A stretch of DNA of 64,000 nt from Pseudomonas arsenicoxydans (GTDB lineage: Bacteria > Pseudomonadota > Gammaproteobacteria > Pseudomonadales > Pseudomonadaceae): contig NZ_LT629705.1 of the NCBI RefSeq assembly GCF_900103875.1, positions 4,845,001 to 4,909,000 of the forward strand, read 5' to 3'. The notes beneath the pieces were generated by a model. That model saw only the letters and a list, made by a program, of their open reading frames with translations, had not been told where the DNA came from and did no database searches. This document shows, one piece after another, positions 31,050 to 41,544 of this stretch. Positions within the stretch are counted from its first letter, which is position 1. Each line of letters opens with the position of its first letter. Both the position numbers and the translations under genes were made by a program.

Positions 31050-34000
31050 AGCGGAGTTTCCAGAGCAGCATCGGTACGCACTCCACGCCATTTGTTGAAA
31101 CGATGGCGCAGTTTGTCGAGGTAGAGGTAAACCACCGGGGTGGTGTAAAGGGTCAACACCTGGCTGAAAATCAGCCCGCCAATGATGGTCAGGCCCAGCG
31201 GCTGACGCATTTCCGCACCTTCGGCGCGGCTCAGCAGCAATGGCAACGCGCCGAGGATCGCCGCCAGGGTGGTCATCAGAATCGGTCGCAGACGTTGCAG
31301 GCAGGCGCTGCGGATCGATTCCAGCGGCGTCAGGCCTTGGTGCCGTTCCAGTTGCAGCGCCAGGTCGATCATCAAAATGGCGTTTTTCTTCACCACGCCG
31401 ATCAGCAGGAACAGCCCGAGCAGCGAAATCAGGCTGAACTCGCCACCCAGCGCATAGATCGACAGCAACGCGCCGACCCCGGCCGACGGCAACGTCGACA
31501 GAATGGTCAGCGGGTGAATATAGCTTTCATACAGCACACCCAACACCAGATACACCGCCACCAGCGCGCCGAGAATCATGAACGGCTGGCTCTTCTGGGT
31601 GGCGGCGAAGGCGTCGGCGGTGCCAGCCATTTTCACGATCACGTCTTCCGGCATGCCGAGCCGGGCAATCGCCCGCTCGATGGCCGCCGTACCCTGCTCC
31701 ACCGTCACGCCTTCAGCCATGTCGAAGGCAATGCTCTCGGATGCGAACTGGCCTTCGTGGCTGACGCGGTCGTCTTCCAGGCTGTTTTCGTAATGAGCGA
31801 TGGTTGAAAGCGGAATCCGCGCGCCGTCAGCGGTGATCACCTGCACCTGCTTGAGGGTGATCGGGTCTTGGGCGTATTTCGGATTGACCTCCATCACCAC
31901 TTGATACTGGTTGAGGCTGTCGTAAATCGTCGAAATCTGCCGCTGGCTGTAGGCGTTGTTCAGCACGGCGGTGACCATGTTCATGTCGACGCCCAGGCGC
32001 TTGGCCTGATCGCGATCGACAATCAGCGTCACCTGTTGCGCGCCGCGCCCCTCGCGAGCGTCAATCGCCGTCAGTTCCGGCAGCGCCTTCAAGGCTGTCA
32101 CGACTTTTGGATACCACTCGCGCAACTCGCCGAGGTCGGCGCTTTGCAGGATGTAGGAATATTGCGACGTGGTTTGCTCGCGACCGCCGCCGAATTGCAG
32201 GTCCTGATCGGCCATCAGCATCAGTTGCGCGCCAGGCACCTTGGGCATTTCCTTGCGCAGGCGTTCAATCACCTTCTGCGCGGAAATGTTGCGCTCCTTG
32301 ATCGGTTTCAGACGCACCAGCATGAATGCGTTGTTGGTGCCGTTGGTGCCGCCGATGAAGCCGGCGACACTTTCCACCGCATCGTCTTTGAGAACGGCGC
32401 GGCGGAAGGTTTCCATTTTCGGCTGCATGACGCTGAACGACAAACCGTCATCGCCGCGCACGAATCCGATCAGTTGGCCGGTATCCTGCTGAGGCATAAA
32501 GGTTTTAGGAACAACAACATAAAGCGCAATGTTAACGCCAACCGTCAACAACAAACTGAGCAAGGTCAGTCGACGATGACGCAGCACCCAGTCGAGGCTG
32601 GTCGCGTATTTACCGACCATCCACTCGTTGGCACGCTGGCTCCAGCGCTGCAAACAGTTCTCCTGGCCCGGCGTGTGCGGCTTCAACCAACGCGCACAGA
32701 GCATCGGCGTCAGCGTCAGGGAAACCACCAGCGACACAACGATGGACGCCGCCAGCGTGATGGAAAACTCGCGAAACAGGCTTTCGATGATCCCGCCCAT
32801 GAACAGGATCGACAGGAACACCGCCACCAGCGAGACGTTCATCGACAGCAAGGTAAAACCGACTTCCTGCGCTCCAAGGTACGCGGCCTTCATCGGCGGC
32901 ACGCCCTCATCGATATGCCGGGAGATGTTTTCCAGCACCACGATGGCATCGTCCACCACCAGCCCGGTGGCCAGGATCAGCGCCATCAGCGACAGGTTGT
33001 TCAGCGAGAACCCGTAGAGGTACATCACCGCAAAGGTGCCGACCAGCGACACCGGCACCGCCAGAGTCGGAATCAGCGAAGCGCGGAAATTACCGAGAAA
33101 CAGGAACACCACCAGAATCACCAGCGCCACAGCGATCAGCAGGGTCATTTCCGCTTCGTGCAGCGTCGCCTTGATCACCGGCGAACGGTCCATCGCCAGG
33201 TTCAGTTTGACGCTGGCCGGCAGCACGGCTTGCAACGCCGGGAGCTGGGCCTTGATCTCGTTGACCGTCTCGATGATGTTCGCGCCGGCCTGGCGGTTGA
33301 TCACCAGCAATACCGCCGCGTCGTTATTGAAGAAACCGCTGTTGTAGCGGTCCTCGACGCCGTCGCTGACCTTGGCCACGTCCTTAAGGCGCAATGCCGC
33401 GCCGTCGGCGTAGTGAATGATCAGCGATTCGTAATCCTTGGCTTTTTCCAGCTGATCGTTGGCCTGAACCTGCCACAGCCGCTGGCTGTCCTCGACCGAG
33501 CCTTTGGGCCTGCGCACGTTGGCGTTGGCGATGGTGTTGCGCACATCGTCCAGGGCCACACCGTACTGATTGAGCGCCTGGGGTTCGAGTTCGATACGCA
33601 CGGCCGGCAACGAACTGCCGCCGATCTGCACTTCGCCCACGCCCTGCACCTGGGACAGGCTCTGGGACAGAATCGTCGAGGCCAGGTCGTAGAGCTGGCC
33701 TTTTTCCAGCACATCGGAGGTCAGCGACAGCACCATGATCGGCGCCTGGGACGGGTTGACCTTCTTGTAGGTCGGCATGCTGCGCATCCCGCTCGGCAGC
33801 AGGTTGCGCGAGGCGTTGATCGCCGCTTGCACTTCTCGGGCCGCGCCGTTGATGTCGCGGTCGAGGTCAAACTGCAAAATCACCCGGGTCGAGCCCTGGC
33901 TGGAGCGGCTGCTCATGGTGTTGACGCCGGCAATCGCGCCGAACGAGCGCTCCAGCGGCGTGGCCACGGTCGAGGCCATGACCTCGGGACTCGCCCCAGG

Positions 34001-34153
34001 CAGGCTGGCCTGGACCACGATCACCGGGAAATCCATCTGCGGCAATGGCGCCACCGGCAACAGGCCGAAGCACACACCGCCCAGCAGCATGATTGCCAAT
34101 GAGAGCAGCATGGTTGCCACGGGACGCTTGATGAACGGTCCTGAAAGATTCAT
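31046..34153 (-). CDS. muxC: RND efflux pump inner-membrane permease MuxC (MdtC-like)
   Basis: This 1035-residue HAE1-type RND proton-drug antiporter starts FIKRPVATMLLSLAIMLLGG, with 12 membrane helices and two large periplasmic loops. The proton-relay region GLVVDDAIVVLENISRHI is near residue 400, and LTPMLCARWLKP near 475. Pumps of the MdtBC/MuxBC kind use two different permeases in one complex, and this one pairs with the gene upstream. ATG 34153 was chosen over a TTG three codons earlier. It is separated from muxB by 100 bases of repetitive sequence, unlike the other overlapping junctions of the operon. Confidence 0.94.
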   Translation of the reverse strand: MNLSGPFIKRPVATMLLSLAIMLLGGVCFGLLPVAPLPQMDFPVIVVQASLPGASPEVMASTVATPLERSFGAIAGVNTMSSRSSQGSTRVILQFDLDRDINGAAREVQAAINASRNLLPSGMRSMPTYKKVNPSQAPIMVLSLTSDVLEKGQLYDLASTILSQSLSQVQGVGEVQIGGSSLPAVRIELEPQALNQYGVALDDVRNTIANANVRRPKGSVEDSQRLWQVQANDQLEKAKDYESLIIHYADGAALRLKDVAKVSDGVEDRYNSGFFNNDAAVLLVINRQAGANIIETVNEIKAQLPALQAVLPASVKLNLAMDRSPVIKATLHEAEMTLLIAVALVILVVFLFLGNFRASLIPTLAVPVSLVGTFAVMYLYGFSLNNLSLMALILATGLVVDDAIVVLENISRHIDEGVPPMKAAYLGAQEVGFTLLSMNVSLVAVFLSILFMGGIIESLFREFSITLAASIVVSLVVSLTLTPMLCARWLKPHTPGQENCLQRWSQRANEWMVGKYATSLDWVLRHRRLTLLSLLLTVGVNIALYVVVPKTFMPQQDTGQLIGFVRGDDGLSFSVMQPKMETFRRAVLKDDAVESVAGFIGGTNGTNNAFMLVRLKPIKERNISAQKVIERLRKEMPKVPGAQLMLMADQDLQFGGGREQTTSQYSYILQSADLGELREWYPKVVTALKALPELTAIDAREGRGAQQVTLIVDRDQAKRLGVDMNMVTAVLNNAYSQRQISTIYDSLNQYQVVMEVNPKYAQDPITLKQVQVITADGARIPLSTIAHYENSLEDDRVSHEGQFASESIAFDMAEGVTVEQGTAAIERAIARLGMPEDVIVKMAGTADAFAATQKSQPFMILGALVAVYLVLGVLYESYIHPLTILSTLPSAGVGALLSIYALGGEFSLISLLGLFLLIGVVKKNAILMIDLALQLERHQGLTPLESIRSACLQRLRPILMTTLAAILGALPLLLSRAEGAEMRQPLGLTIIGGLIFSQVLTLYTTPVVYLYLDKLRHRFNKWRGVRTDAALETPL

Positions 34154-34253
34154 AAGTGGCAACCACTAGCGGCAAGCGGCAAGCGGCAAGTGAAAAGCGG
34201 GACCTGCGATGGCTTTAGCTTGGAGCTCGCAGCTTGATGCTTGTCGCTCGCCG
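34154..34253. repeat. Repetitive spacer inside the mux operon
   Basis: The 100 bases between muxB and muxC hold three tandem copies of AGCGGCAAG (34168-34192), then an imperfect series of AGCTTG/GCTCGC steps (34215-34253). This low-complexity pattern is common between Pseudomonas genes. No promoter is obvious. Confidence 0.75.
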
Positions 34254-37200
34254 TCATACCACCACCTCTTTCGAGTCGGTCTTGCCAAAGCGGCGTCCCA
34301 ACCGATCGAAATACAGATAAATGACAGGCGTTGTGAACAGCGTCAGGACCTGGCTCACCAGCAAACCGCCGACCATCACCAGACCCAAAGGCTGGCGCAA
34401 TTCCGCGCCGGAGCCGGTGGCCAGCATCAAGGGCACGGCGCCAAACAACGCGGCGAGCGTGGTCATCAGAATGGGCCGGAAGCGCAACAACGCCGCCTGA
34501 TAGATCGCGGTCTGCGGGTCCATGCCCTGATTGCGCTCGGCGTCGAGGGCGAAGTCGATCATCATGATCGCGTTCTTTTTCACGATGCCGATCAGCAGAA
34601 TGATGCCGATGATCGCGATCATCCCCAGGTCATTGCCGCTCAACAGCAGCGCCAGCAAGGCGCCGACCGCTGCCGAGGGCAAGGTCGAGAGGATGGTGAT
34701 CGGGTGGATATAGCTCTCGTACAACACGCCAAGCACGATGTACATCGTCACCACCGCCGCCAGAATCAGCAGCAAGGTGCTCGACAAGGATGCCTGGAAC
34801 GCCTCGGCTGCGCCCTGGAACTGCGTCTGCACGCCAATCTGCATGCCGATGTCTTTCTGCACCTGATCGATGATCTCGACCGCATGCCCCAACGCCACGC
34901 CCGGCGCCAGGTTGAACGACATCATCACCGCCGGGAACTGGCCGATGTGAGTGATCGCCAGCTGCGCCTGCCGCTCCTCGATGTGCGCCAGGCTGGACAG
35001 GCGCACTTGCCCGCCGTCGGTGGTCTTGACGTGAATCTGGTTCAACGCATCCGGGCCGATCTTCTCGCCGGACTGCGATTGCAGCACCACGCGGTACTGG
35101 CTGGCCTGGGTATAAATGGTGGAAATCTGCCGCTGGCCGAAGGCGTCATACAGCGCGTCGGTGATGTTCGACACCGACACCCCGACCCGTGACGCCGCAT
35201 CGCGGTCGATCACCAGGTAAACCTGCAAACCCTTGTCCTGCAAATCACTGGCGACGTCCGTCAGTTCCGGCCGTTGCGCAAGGGCCTGCACCAGACGCCC
35301 GCTCCACAGGCTGAGCAACTCCGAATCCGGCGATGACATGCTGAACTGGTATTGCGTGCGGCTGACACGGTCTTCGATGGTCAAGTCCTGCACCGGCTGC
35401 ATGAACAGCCGGATACCGACCAGTTTGTCCAATTCCGGTTGCAGGCGAGCGATCACCTGGGTCGCGCCCAAATCGCGGTTGCTGTGGGATTTGAGGTTGA
35501 TCAGCAGGCGACCGCTGTTCAACGTCGAGTTGTCCCCGTCGACGCCGATGTAGGACGACAGGCTTTCGACCGCTGGATCGGCCAGGATCACCTTGGCCAG
35601 TTCCTGCTGGCGCTCGCTCATCGCCGCAAAGGAAATCGATTGCGGTGCTTCGGAAATGCCCTGGATAACGCCCGTGTCCTGCACCGGGAAGAAACCCTTG
35701 GGCACGACCATGTACAGGAACACGGTCAGCGCCAGTGTGCCGATGGCCACCAGCAAGGTCAGCGGCTGGTGCTTGAGCACCCACTGCAACCTGCGCCCAT
35801 AGCCTGCGATCATCCAGTCAATTGCTGCGCCACTGGCGCGGTAGAAACGCCCCTGTTCTTCTTCCTTCGGCTCACGCTTGAGCAATCGCGCGCACATCAT
35901 TGGCGTCAGGGTCAGGGAGACAACCAGGGAAATCAGGATCGCCACCGCCAGGGTGATCGCAAACTCGCGGAACAACCGCCCCACCACGTCGGCCATGAAC
36001 AGCAACGGGATCAGCACCGCGATCAGCGACAGGGTCAGGGAAATCAGGGTAAAACCGATCTGCTTGGCGCCCTTGAGCGCGGCATTAAGGGGCGTGTCGC
36101 CTTCTTCGATGAACCGGGAGATGTTCTCCAGCATCACGATGGCATCGTCCACCACAAAACCGGTGGCGATGGTCAGGGCCATCAAGGTCAGGTTGTTGAC
36201 CGAGAACCCGGCCAGGTACATCACGCCGAACGTACCGATCAGCGACAGAGGCACGGCCACCGTCGGGATGATCGTGGCGCTGGCTCGACGCAGGAACAGG
36301 AACGTGACCATCACCACCAGCGCGATGGCGATCAGCAGCTCGTGTTGCACGTCGGTGACCGAGGCGCGAATGGTCTGGGTGCGGTCAGTGAGGACCGTGA
36401 CGTCGAGGCCCGCCGGCAAGTTGTCGGTGATGCTAGGCAACAGGGCCTTGATCCGGTCGACCACTTCGATGACGTTGGCGCCGGGCTGGCGCTGAATGTT
36501 CAGCAGCACGGCCTGGTTTTCATTGGCCCACGCCGCCAGACGTTCGTTCTCGGCGCCGTCGACGATTTCCGCCACATCCTTGAGCCGCAACGGCGCGCCG
36601 TTGGCGTAGGCCAGAATCAGGTTGGCGTAGTCCTTGGGCGACGTCAGTTGATCGTTTGCATCAAGCATCGAGACCCGGGTCGGGCCGTCGAAGTTGCCCT
36701 TGGGCTGGTTGACGTTGGACGCGCCGATCAAGGTGCGCACGTCCGACAGGTTCAAGCCATTGGCCGCCAGGGCCTCGGGGTTGACCTTGATCCGCACCGC
36801 CTGACGCTGGCCGCCAGCAATGCTGACCATGCCGACACCGCTGATCTGGGCGATCTTCTGCGCCATGCGGGTGTCGACCAGGTCATTGAGCTTGGGCAAC
36901 AGCATGGTCTTGGAGGTGATTGCGAGGGTCAGTACCGGGGTGTCCGCCGGGTTGACCTTGTTGTACACCGGCGGTGCCGGCAGATCCTTGGGCAGCAAAT
37001 TGGTGGCGGCGTTGATCGCGGCCTGCACCTGCTGCTCGGCGACGTCCATGTTGATGTCGAGGCTGAAACGCAGGGTCAGCACCGAGGCGCCACCGGAGCT
37101 GGTCGACGCCATCTGGGTCAGGCCGGGCATCTGCCCGAATTGACGCTCCAGCGGCGCGGTCACGGCACTGGTCATGACGTCCGGGCTGGCGCCGGGGTAC

Positions 37201-37349
37201 AGCGTCATCACCCGAATGGTCGGGTAATCGACCTGCGGCAATGCCGACACCGGCAGCAACCGATAAGCGATCATACCGGCCAGGATAATCGCCAGCATGC
37301 TCAGGATCGTGGCGACCGGGCGAAGGATGAACAGCCGCGAGATGTTCAT
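34254..37349 (-). CDS. muxB: RND efflux pump inner-membrane permease MuxB (MdtB-like)
   Basis: This 1031-residue RND permease is paralogous to muxC. It opens with [25 protein letters not shown] and carries the helix-4 proton-relay motif [22 protein letters not shown] near residue 400, [20 protein letters not shown] near 470 and [19 protein letters not shown] near 925. It acts in the inner membrane with MuxC, bound through MuxA to OpmB. The start overlaps the muxA stop as ATGA. Confidence 0.94.
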   Translation of the reverse strand: MNISRLFILRPVATILSMLAIILAGMIAYRLLPVSALPQVDYPTIRVMTLYPGASPDVMTSAVTAPLERQFGQMPGLTQMASTSSGGASVLTLRFSLDINMDVAEQQVQAAINAATNLLPKDLPAPPVYNKVNPADTPVLTLAITSKTMLLPKLNDLVDTRMAQKIAQISGVGMVSIAGGQRQAVRIKVNPEALAANGLNLSDVRTLIGASNVNQPKGNFDGPTRVSMLDANDQLTSPKDYANLILAYANGAPLRLKDVAEIVDGAENERLAAWANENQAVLLNIQRQPGANVIEVVDRIKALLPSITDNLPAGLDVTVLTDRTQTIRASVTDVQHELLIAIALVVMVTFLFLRRASATIIPTVAVPLSLIGTFGVMYLAGFSVNNLTLMALTIATGFVVDDAIVMLENISRFIEEGDTPLNAALKGAKQIGFTLISLTLSLIAVLIPLLFMADVVGRLFREFAITLAVAILISLVVSLTLTPMMCARLLKREPKEEEQGRFYRASGAAIDWMIAGYGRRLQWVLKHQPLTLLVAIGTLALTVFLYMVVPKGFFPVQDTGVIQGISEAPQSISFAAMSERQQELAKVILADPAVESLSSYIGVDGDNSTLNSGRLLINLKSHSNRDLGATQVIARLQPELDKLVGIRLFMQPVQDLTIEDRVSRTQYQFSMSSPDSELLSLWSGRLVQALAQRPELTDVASDLQDKGLQVYLVIDRDAASRVGVSVSNITDALYDAFGQRQISTIYTQASQYRVVLQSQSGEKIGPDALNQIHVKTTDGGQVRLSSLAHIEERQAQLAITHIGQFPAVMMSFNLAPGVALGHAVEIIDQVQKDIGMQIGVQTQFQGAAEAFQASLSSTLLLILAAVVTMYIVLGVLYESYIHPITILSTLPSAAVGALLALLLSGNDLGMIAIIGIILLIGIVKKNAIMMIDFALDAERNQGMDPQTAIYQAALLRFRPILMTTLAALFGAVPLMLATGSGAELRQPLGLVMVGGLLVSQVLTLFTTPVIYLYFDRLGRRFGKTDSKEVVV

Positions 37350-38665
37350 GCGCCGTCCTTTTTCGCCTTGTCGGTGGTGGAAGCAGGCTCAGTTGAGCTG
37401 GCCGCCGATTTGCCCTGCAAGTGGCCGGTCGGGGTGGTCGGTACGTCCTTGGTGTCGTTGACCACTTCGACTTCGCTGCCTTCCTTCAGGCGGTCGGTGC
37501 CTTCCAGGACCACGCGATCCCCGGGCGCGAGGCCTTCGGTGACCACGGTGTTCTGACCGTCACTGGCACCGACTTTCAACTGGCGGATCGTGACCTTCTT
37601 GTCGCCGTCCATTGCGTAGACGAACGTGCCGTTGGTGCCGAACTGAATCGCGGCCGACGGTGCGAGCACCACGTCTTTCAGGGTGTCGGCCAGCAAGTGA
37701 ACGTTGACGAACTGGTTGGGGAATAACACCTGATCGCGGTTCTCATAGCGCGCCTTGAATTTCAGGGTGCCGGTGGTGACGTTGATCTGGTTGTCCAGGC
37801 TCTGCAACACGCCCGTGGCCTGCAACCGGGTGTCGCCACGGTCCCAGGCTTCGGCGATCAGTTTGGCGCCGGTGCGATAGCGCGCCAATACGACGTCGAG
37901 GCTGTTTTCCGGCAAGGTGAAGGCGACGCTGATCGGTTGGGTCTGGGTGATGATCGCCAGCGCCGTGGTGTCGTTGGCGGCCACCAGGTTGCCGACGTCC
38001 AGCTGCCGCAGGCCCACACGCCCGGCAATCGGGGCGCGGATCTTGGTGAATTCCAGATTGAGTTTGGCGTCGTTGACTGCCGCCTGATTGGTCTTGACCG
38101 TGCCTTGGTACTGGCCGACCAGCGCTTCGGCGGTGTCCAGGGTTTGCTTGGCGATGCTGTCTTCCTTGAACAGGCCCCGATAACGCTCGACATCGACCTG
38201 GGCGTTTTTCAGCTGCGCCTGGTTCTGCAGCAACGTGCCTTCGGCCTGGAGCAAGGCGTTCTGGTAAGGACGCGGATCGATTTCAGCCAGCAGGTCGCCA
38301 GCCTTGACCATCTGCCCTTCTTCGAAGGCAATCCTCATCAGCTCGCCGCCAACGCGACTGCGCACGTTGATGGTGTTGAGTGCGGTGACCGTGCCCAACG
38401 CCCTGTAGTACAGCGGAAAATCACCTTTGACCGCCGGCGCCACACGCACCGGGATCGGTCCGGTCGCCCCGCCAAAGCCCGGACGCATGCCTCCCGCCTT
38501 GCCGGTGTGCCCGGCGACGGCTTTCGGCGCTGCACCTTCCTTCTGGCTGCTGCCGGCGGGCCAGAATTTCCAGCACAGCCCAACGATGACCAACAGGACA
38601 AGCAGGCCGAGCAGCCAGCGACGAGGATTACGGGAAGCGGAGGATTGCATGGAGTGATCAACCAT
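37346..38665 (-). CDS. muxA: RND efflux pump periplasmic adaptor MuxA (MdtA-like)
   Basis: The 439-residue membrane-fusion protein has an N-terminal anchor ([19 protein letters not shown], about residues 16-34). The barrel-sandwich/lipoyl halves are at [19 protein letters not shown] near 95 and [21 protein letters not shown] near 195, with a coiled hairpin between them ([21 protein letters not shown]). A C-terminal Lys/Ser/Thr-rich tail ([11 protein letters not shown]) closes it. It is the first gene of the mux operon. Start choice is uncertain: ATG 38665 or 38650; neither has a strong ribosome site. Confidence 0.92.
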   Translation of the reverse strand: MVDHSMQSSASRNPRRWLLGLLVLLVIVGLCWKFWPAGSSQKEGAAPKAVAGHTGKAGGMRPGFGGATGPIPVRVAPAVKGDFPLYYRALGTVTALNTINVRSRVGGELMRIAFEEGQMVKAGDLLAEIDPRPYQNALLQAEGTLLQNQAQLKNAQVDVERYRGLFKEDSIAKQTLDTAEALVGQYQGTVKTNQAAVNDAKLNLEFTKIRAPIAGRVGLRQLDVGNLVAANDTTALAIITQTQPISVAFTLPENSLDVVLARYRTGAKLIAEAWDRGDTRLQATGVLQSLDNQINVTTGTLKFKARYENRDQVLFPNQFVNVHLLADTLKDVVLAPSAAIQFGTNGTFVYAMDGDKKVTIRQLKVGASDGQNTVVTEGLAPGDRVVLEGTDRLKEGSEVEVVNDTKDVPTTPTGHLQGKSAASSTEPASTTDKAKKDGA

Positions 38666-38789
38666 TGGGCGCGTGAGCTTCTTTCTACGGGAGGCTGAAC
38701 GATAAGCACTGGCGGGTATTAAGCAAAGCGCCTTTACCGGCAATTTACCTTTGGCTTACGTAACAGGAGATTTATCTAAGACACTGAAG

Positions 38790-38825
38790 CACAAATGAAA
38801 ACGGCCTGGACAGGGCCAGGCCGTT
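38790..38825 (-). terminator. Rho-independent terminator of tpx
   Basis: A perfect 10-base stem (AACGGCCTGG / CCAGGCCGTT) with a 6-base loop is followed on the minus strand by TTTTCATTT, 20 bases after the tpx stop. Confidence 0.8.
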
Positions 38826-38844
38826 AACAATTGTAATGCTTTAC

Positions 38845-39345
38845 TTATTTCAGAACGGCAAGGGCTGCTTCGTAGTTCGGCTCCTGGCCGATTTCGCTGA
38901 CCAGTTCGCTGTGCAGCACGGTGTCGTTCTCGTCCAGAACCACAACGGCACGGGCAGTCAGGCCTTTGAGCGGGCCGTCAGCGATGGCCACGCCGTAGTT
39001 CTCGATGAACTCGGCACCGCGCAGGGTCGACAGGTTCTGTACGTTTTCCAGACCTTCAGCACCGCAAAAGCGTGCCTGAGCGAACGGCAGGTCGGCGGAG
39101 ATGCACAACACAACGGTGTTGGCGACATCGTTGGCCTGGGCGTTGAACTTGCGAACCGAAGTCGCGCAGGTCGGGGTGTCGACGCTTGGGAAGATGTTCA
39201 ATATTTTGCGCTTGCCGGCGAAGTTCGCCAGGGTCACGTCAGACAGATTGCCGGCAACCAGGGAAAAGGCTGGTGCCTTGGAACCGGCTTGTGGCAGTTG
39301 GCCGTTGACTTGAACCGGGTTGCCTTTAAGAGTGACTTGAGCCAT
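38845..39345 (-). CDS. tpx: Thiol peroxidase (atypical 2-Cys peroxiredoxin)
   Basis: Tpx (166 residues, full length) reduces hydrogen and alkyl peroxides with thioredoxin as donor. The peroxidatic Cys60 is in [15 protein letters not shown] and the resolving Cys94 in [12 protein letters not shown]. An extra Cys81 is present. The N-terminal beta-hairpin [20 protein letters not shown] is typical of Tpx. GGAC/AAGGACTCC precedes the ATG. The gene is monocistronic, with its own terminator downstream. Confidence 0.97.
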   Translation of the reverse strand: MAQVTLKGNPVQVNGQLPQAGSKAPAFSLVAGNLSDVTLANFAGKRKILNIFPSVDTPTCATSVRKFNAQANDVANTVVLCISADLPFAQARFCGAEGLENVQNLSTLRGAEFIENYGVAIADGPLKGLTARAVVVLDENDTVLHSELVSEIGQEPNYEAALAVLK

Positions 39346-39609
39346 GAACGGAGTCCTTCTGAACGTTGTTGTAGAGAATTTTGAAGAGGCCGAAGTTAAC
39401 CACGAAACAGGGCTTTCGACCTATCCCCGATACAAAACTTGTATACAACATAAATCCTGTGGGACCGGGGCCGCCTAAGTGACCCGGTCGGTGTACAGCG
39501 TACCGCCCTCCCCAGCTTCCACCCGATGTTCGTGACGAAAGGCAGCCGTCGGCCCTCGAGCATTTTATCGATGAGATGATGCTCGCCCACTTCGCGGAGG
39601 GGCATCGCC
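39346..39609. other. Gap between tpx and the immunity/pyocin fusion gene
   Basis: Two hundred sixty-four bases. The tpx-proximal part is AT-rich and holds the palindrome-like ATACAAAACTTGTATACAA (about 39430-39448), possibly part of the tpx promoter. The part next to the fusion gene stays open on the minus strand in another frame (with VTNIGWKLGRAV); I cannot identify it and regard it as possible remnant coding sequence. Confidence 0.3.
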
Positions 39610-41169
39610 TCAGCTAATTGCTTCCATGTCGGAAAACTCATCCCGATCCCGAAACATGACATAGAGCGGGTCGAGCCCGGAGCCTGCCGGGAAGACAACG
39701 ATGTAGTCATCGAACTTGATCTCGGTCATGCCAACAAATGATTCCAATAGCGGCACAGGCGCAGATTGCAGGAATCCCAGGCGATACTCAGTGGCTGAAC
39801 CCTGGATCGACGTAGTATCAAGCGCAGCAGGTGCACGCCAGCTGACAGTAACCGGGGCGAGGCCATCGGTGGTAAAACAGTACGCTTGCATCGAGTCCTT
39901 CCAGACTGCGGGTCGCACTCTCACTCTGGACGACAACGTATCGCCATTCGTTGGCGTGATGGCCACCTGTAACAGTGTGCTTATCGCTCTCACGCCTCGA
40001 GACAGCGTCCCCGCGGGAACGTCGTACGTGCCGCTGAACATTCTGAAAGCAATGTCCACGTCTGCCGCCGCAGCTGCCAGATGGTGCCAATCATGCCCCT
40101 CGATGGGCTGAAACTCGTGCAGAGGAACGCACACCCCATACCTGCCAACCTCGGCACGACTGGAAAAATCCATTCGCAGAACCGCCGCGTACTGACCCTG
40201 ATGAGCCAGGGCTCCCGAGGGGATCTGCCAGGTAAACTCCGCCACCGTAGAACGAACCGCTTTTTGTAGAGCCACCCGGTAAGTTTCCATTGGCTGCGAC
40301 AGCTCTCCATCGATCCACACGCCGGGACGCGAATTGACATGGGCGAGAGACGCCACAAACAACCCCGGGGTCTGGGTCGGTCCAACCCCCTCCAGATAGC
40401 GTTGGCGTATCAGTTGCGTGTGTGCATTGATCAATAATGTTTCAGCTTCGATTTGCAGTCGAAGCAGACGCTGGCTGGTGACGCTCAATGTCGCCAAATA
40501 ATGCGCCTCAGTGGTAGTAATCAGTTGGACGATGCTTTGCCACTGTGCTTGCTCGGCGCGGCTGTAAGTCAAATCACGCTGGGCAGCTTCCCTTTTGAAC
40601 TTGAGCCCCATTTCCCAGAATTCGTAGCGCCTGATCGCCAGACGCGATTCGAATTCGGCCGTTTCGAGACTACGGATGTCCGCCTCACGCCCACGGATGT
40701 CTACATCAGCGCTCTGTCGATTGCGCAGATGATTGATACGTTGTTCTAAAAGGCTGAACGCCGTTGCCACATCTTGCTGCGAAGTCATCACGTCTACGGC
40801 GGCCTTTTGGACCGCTGCCAGACTTTGAGCGATTCGAAGTTGCGTCACCTGCGCAAACGTCATCGGTGTGGACGGCCAATTGGCATTGGAAGTCGGCACG
40901 GGAATGCCTTCGCCCTTGAATGCCGGCAGCCCTTGCTTGTGGTGCCAGTCTTTGACGTAGTACACAACCGAGCCTGTGTTGTGGCCGTTGTAATCGTCCT
41001 CCGCAGGATAGAACAACAGGTCTGCGCCTTTGGGGTGGGCGACAATCCGGTCGAAGTGGTTGATCAGTCGGTCGTGATCCTGTTTGGGTAGATCAACAGC
41101 CCATATTCTGTTTACCAACGCCTGGAATTCTGGCTCGGTGTAATCCTTGAGTGTTGCTTTAAGTTCCAT
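39610..41169 (-). CDS. Colicin-type immunity domain fused to coiled coil and S-type pyocin (Pyocin_S) domain, no toxin domain
   Basis: This is a 519-residue chimera. Residues 1-88 are a colicin E/pyocin immunity domain (LKDYTEPEFQALVNRIW, HFDRIVAHPKGADLLFYP, VVYYVKDWHHKQGLPAFKG), clearly homologous to the stand-alone immunity protein next to it. Residues about 105-245 are a long helical coiled coil rich in Gln, Glu and Arg. Residues about 250-519 resemble the Pyocin_S region, ending FDDYIVVFPAGSGLDPLYVMFRD. The protein stops there, just where a pyocin would continue into its nuclease, so no killing domain is visible. ATG 41169 has AAGGA 9 bases upstream; the frame extends 17 codons further. 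It lies 99 bases behind the immunity gene, in the same direction. Confidence 0.82.
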   Translation of the reverse strand: MELKATLKDYTEPEFQALVNRIWAVDLPKQDHDRLINHFDRIVAHPKGADLLFYPAEDDYNGHNTGSVVYYVKDWHHKQGLPAFKGEGIPVPTSNANWPSTPMTFAQVTQLRIAQSLAAVQKAAVDVMTSQQDVATAFSLLEQRINHLRNRQSADVDIRGREADIRSLETAEFESRLAIRRYEFWEMGLKFKREAAQRDLTYSRAEQAQWQSIVQLITTTEAHYLATLSVTSQRLLRLQIEAETLLINAHTQLIRQRYLEGVGPTQTPGLFVASLAHVNSRPGVWIDGELSQPMETYRVALQKAVRSTVAEFTWQIPSGALAHQGQYAAVLRMDFSSRAEVGRYGVCVPLHEFQPIEGHDWHHLAAAAADVDIAFRMFSGTYDVPAGTLSRGVRAISTLLQVAITPTNGDTLSSRVRVRPAVWKDSMQAYCFTTDGLAPVTVSWRAPAALDTTSIQGSATEYRLGFLQSAPVPLLESFVGMTEIKFDDYIVVFPAGSGLDPLYVMFRDRDEFSDMEAIS

Positions 41170-41268
41170 CCCTGGTTTTCCTTGTGTAGGTGACACTTGA
41201 CAGCTGCCGGACAAAGGCACCTGCTCATTGACGATGAGCAGGTAGTTTCTACGCGCGGGGTAAGTGCA

Positions 41269-41544
41269 TCATTCCGCTTTGAAGCCGGGCTTGTTATTGA
41301 GTGCGCGCCATTCTTTGACTTCTTTCAGGATGCCTTCGGGACTGTCTTCCTGACCTTCCTTGGGGTAGAAGATGACGTCTGAGCGGCCGGGATGTTCGGT
41401 GATCGCCACGAAATGCACCAACAAACTATCCAGATATGCCTCCAGCTCCTCTCCCTCCAGTTCATCGGGAAAATCAGTAAACCCTTTTAGAAAGTTCAAA
41501 AACTCCGCTTCCGTATAGTCTTCCAACTTCTTTTTAAAGATCAT
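41269..41544 (-). CDS. Immunity protein for the DNase pyocin
   Basis: A 91-residue acidic four-helix protein of the colicin E9/pyocin S immunity family: LEDYTEAEFLNFLKGF (helix I-II), HFVAITEHPGRSDVIFYPKEG with the toxin-contacting Tyr-Pro, EDSPEGILKEVKEWRA and the end GFKAE. It should bind and block the HNH DNase encoded directly upstream. Its ATG lies 11 bases inside the 3' end of the pyocin gene, with GGAGA about 9 bases before it; a GTG at 41550 is an alternative start. Confidence 0.93.
   Translation of the reverse strand: MIFKKKLEDYTEAEFLNFLKGFTDFPDELEGEELEAYLDSLLVHFVAITEHPGRSDVIFYPKEGQEDSPEGILKEVKEWRALNNKPGFKAE

Noticed and set aside
31868..34102. Plus-strand frame of 744 codons opposite muxC (and a similar one at 35352-37556 opposite muxB)
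   Set aside because: Antisense shadow frames with RHQ-rich low-complexity translation; the RND permeases on the other strand are unambiguous.
39396..39710. Minus-strand frame of 104 codons overlapping the end of the immunity/pyocin fusion
   Set aside because: No ribosome site, overlaps a supported gene by 100 bases and has no recognised family; kept only as a possible remnant.
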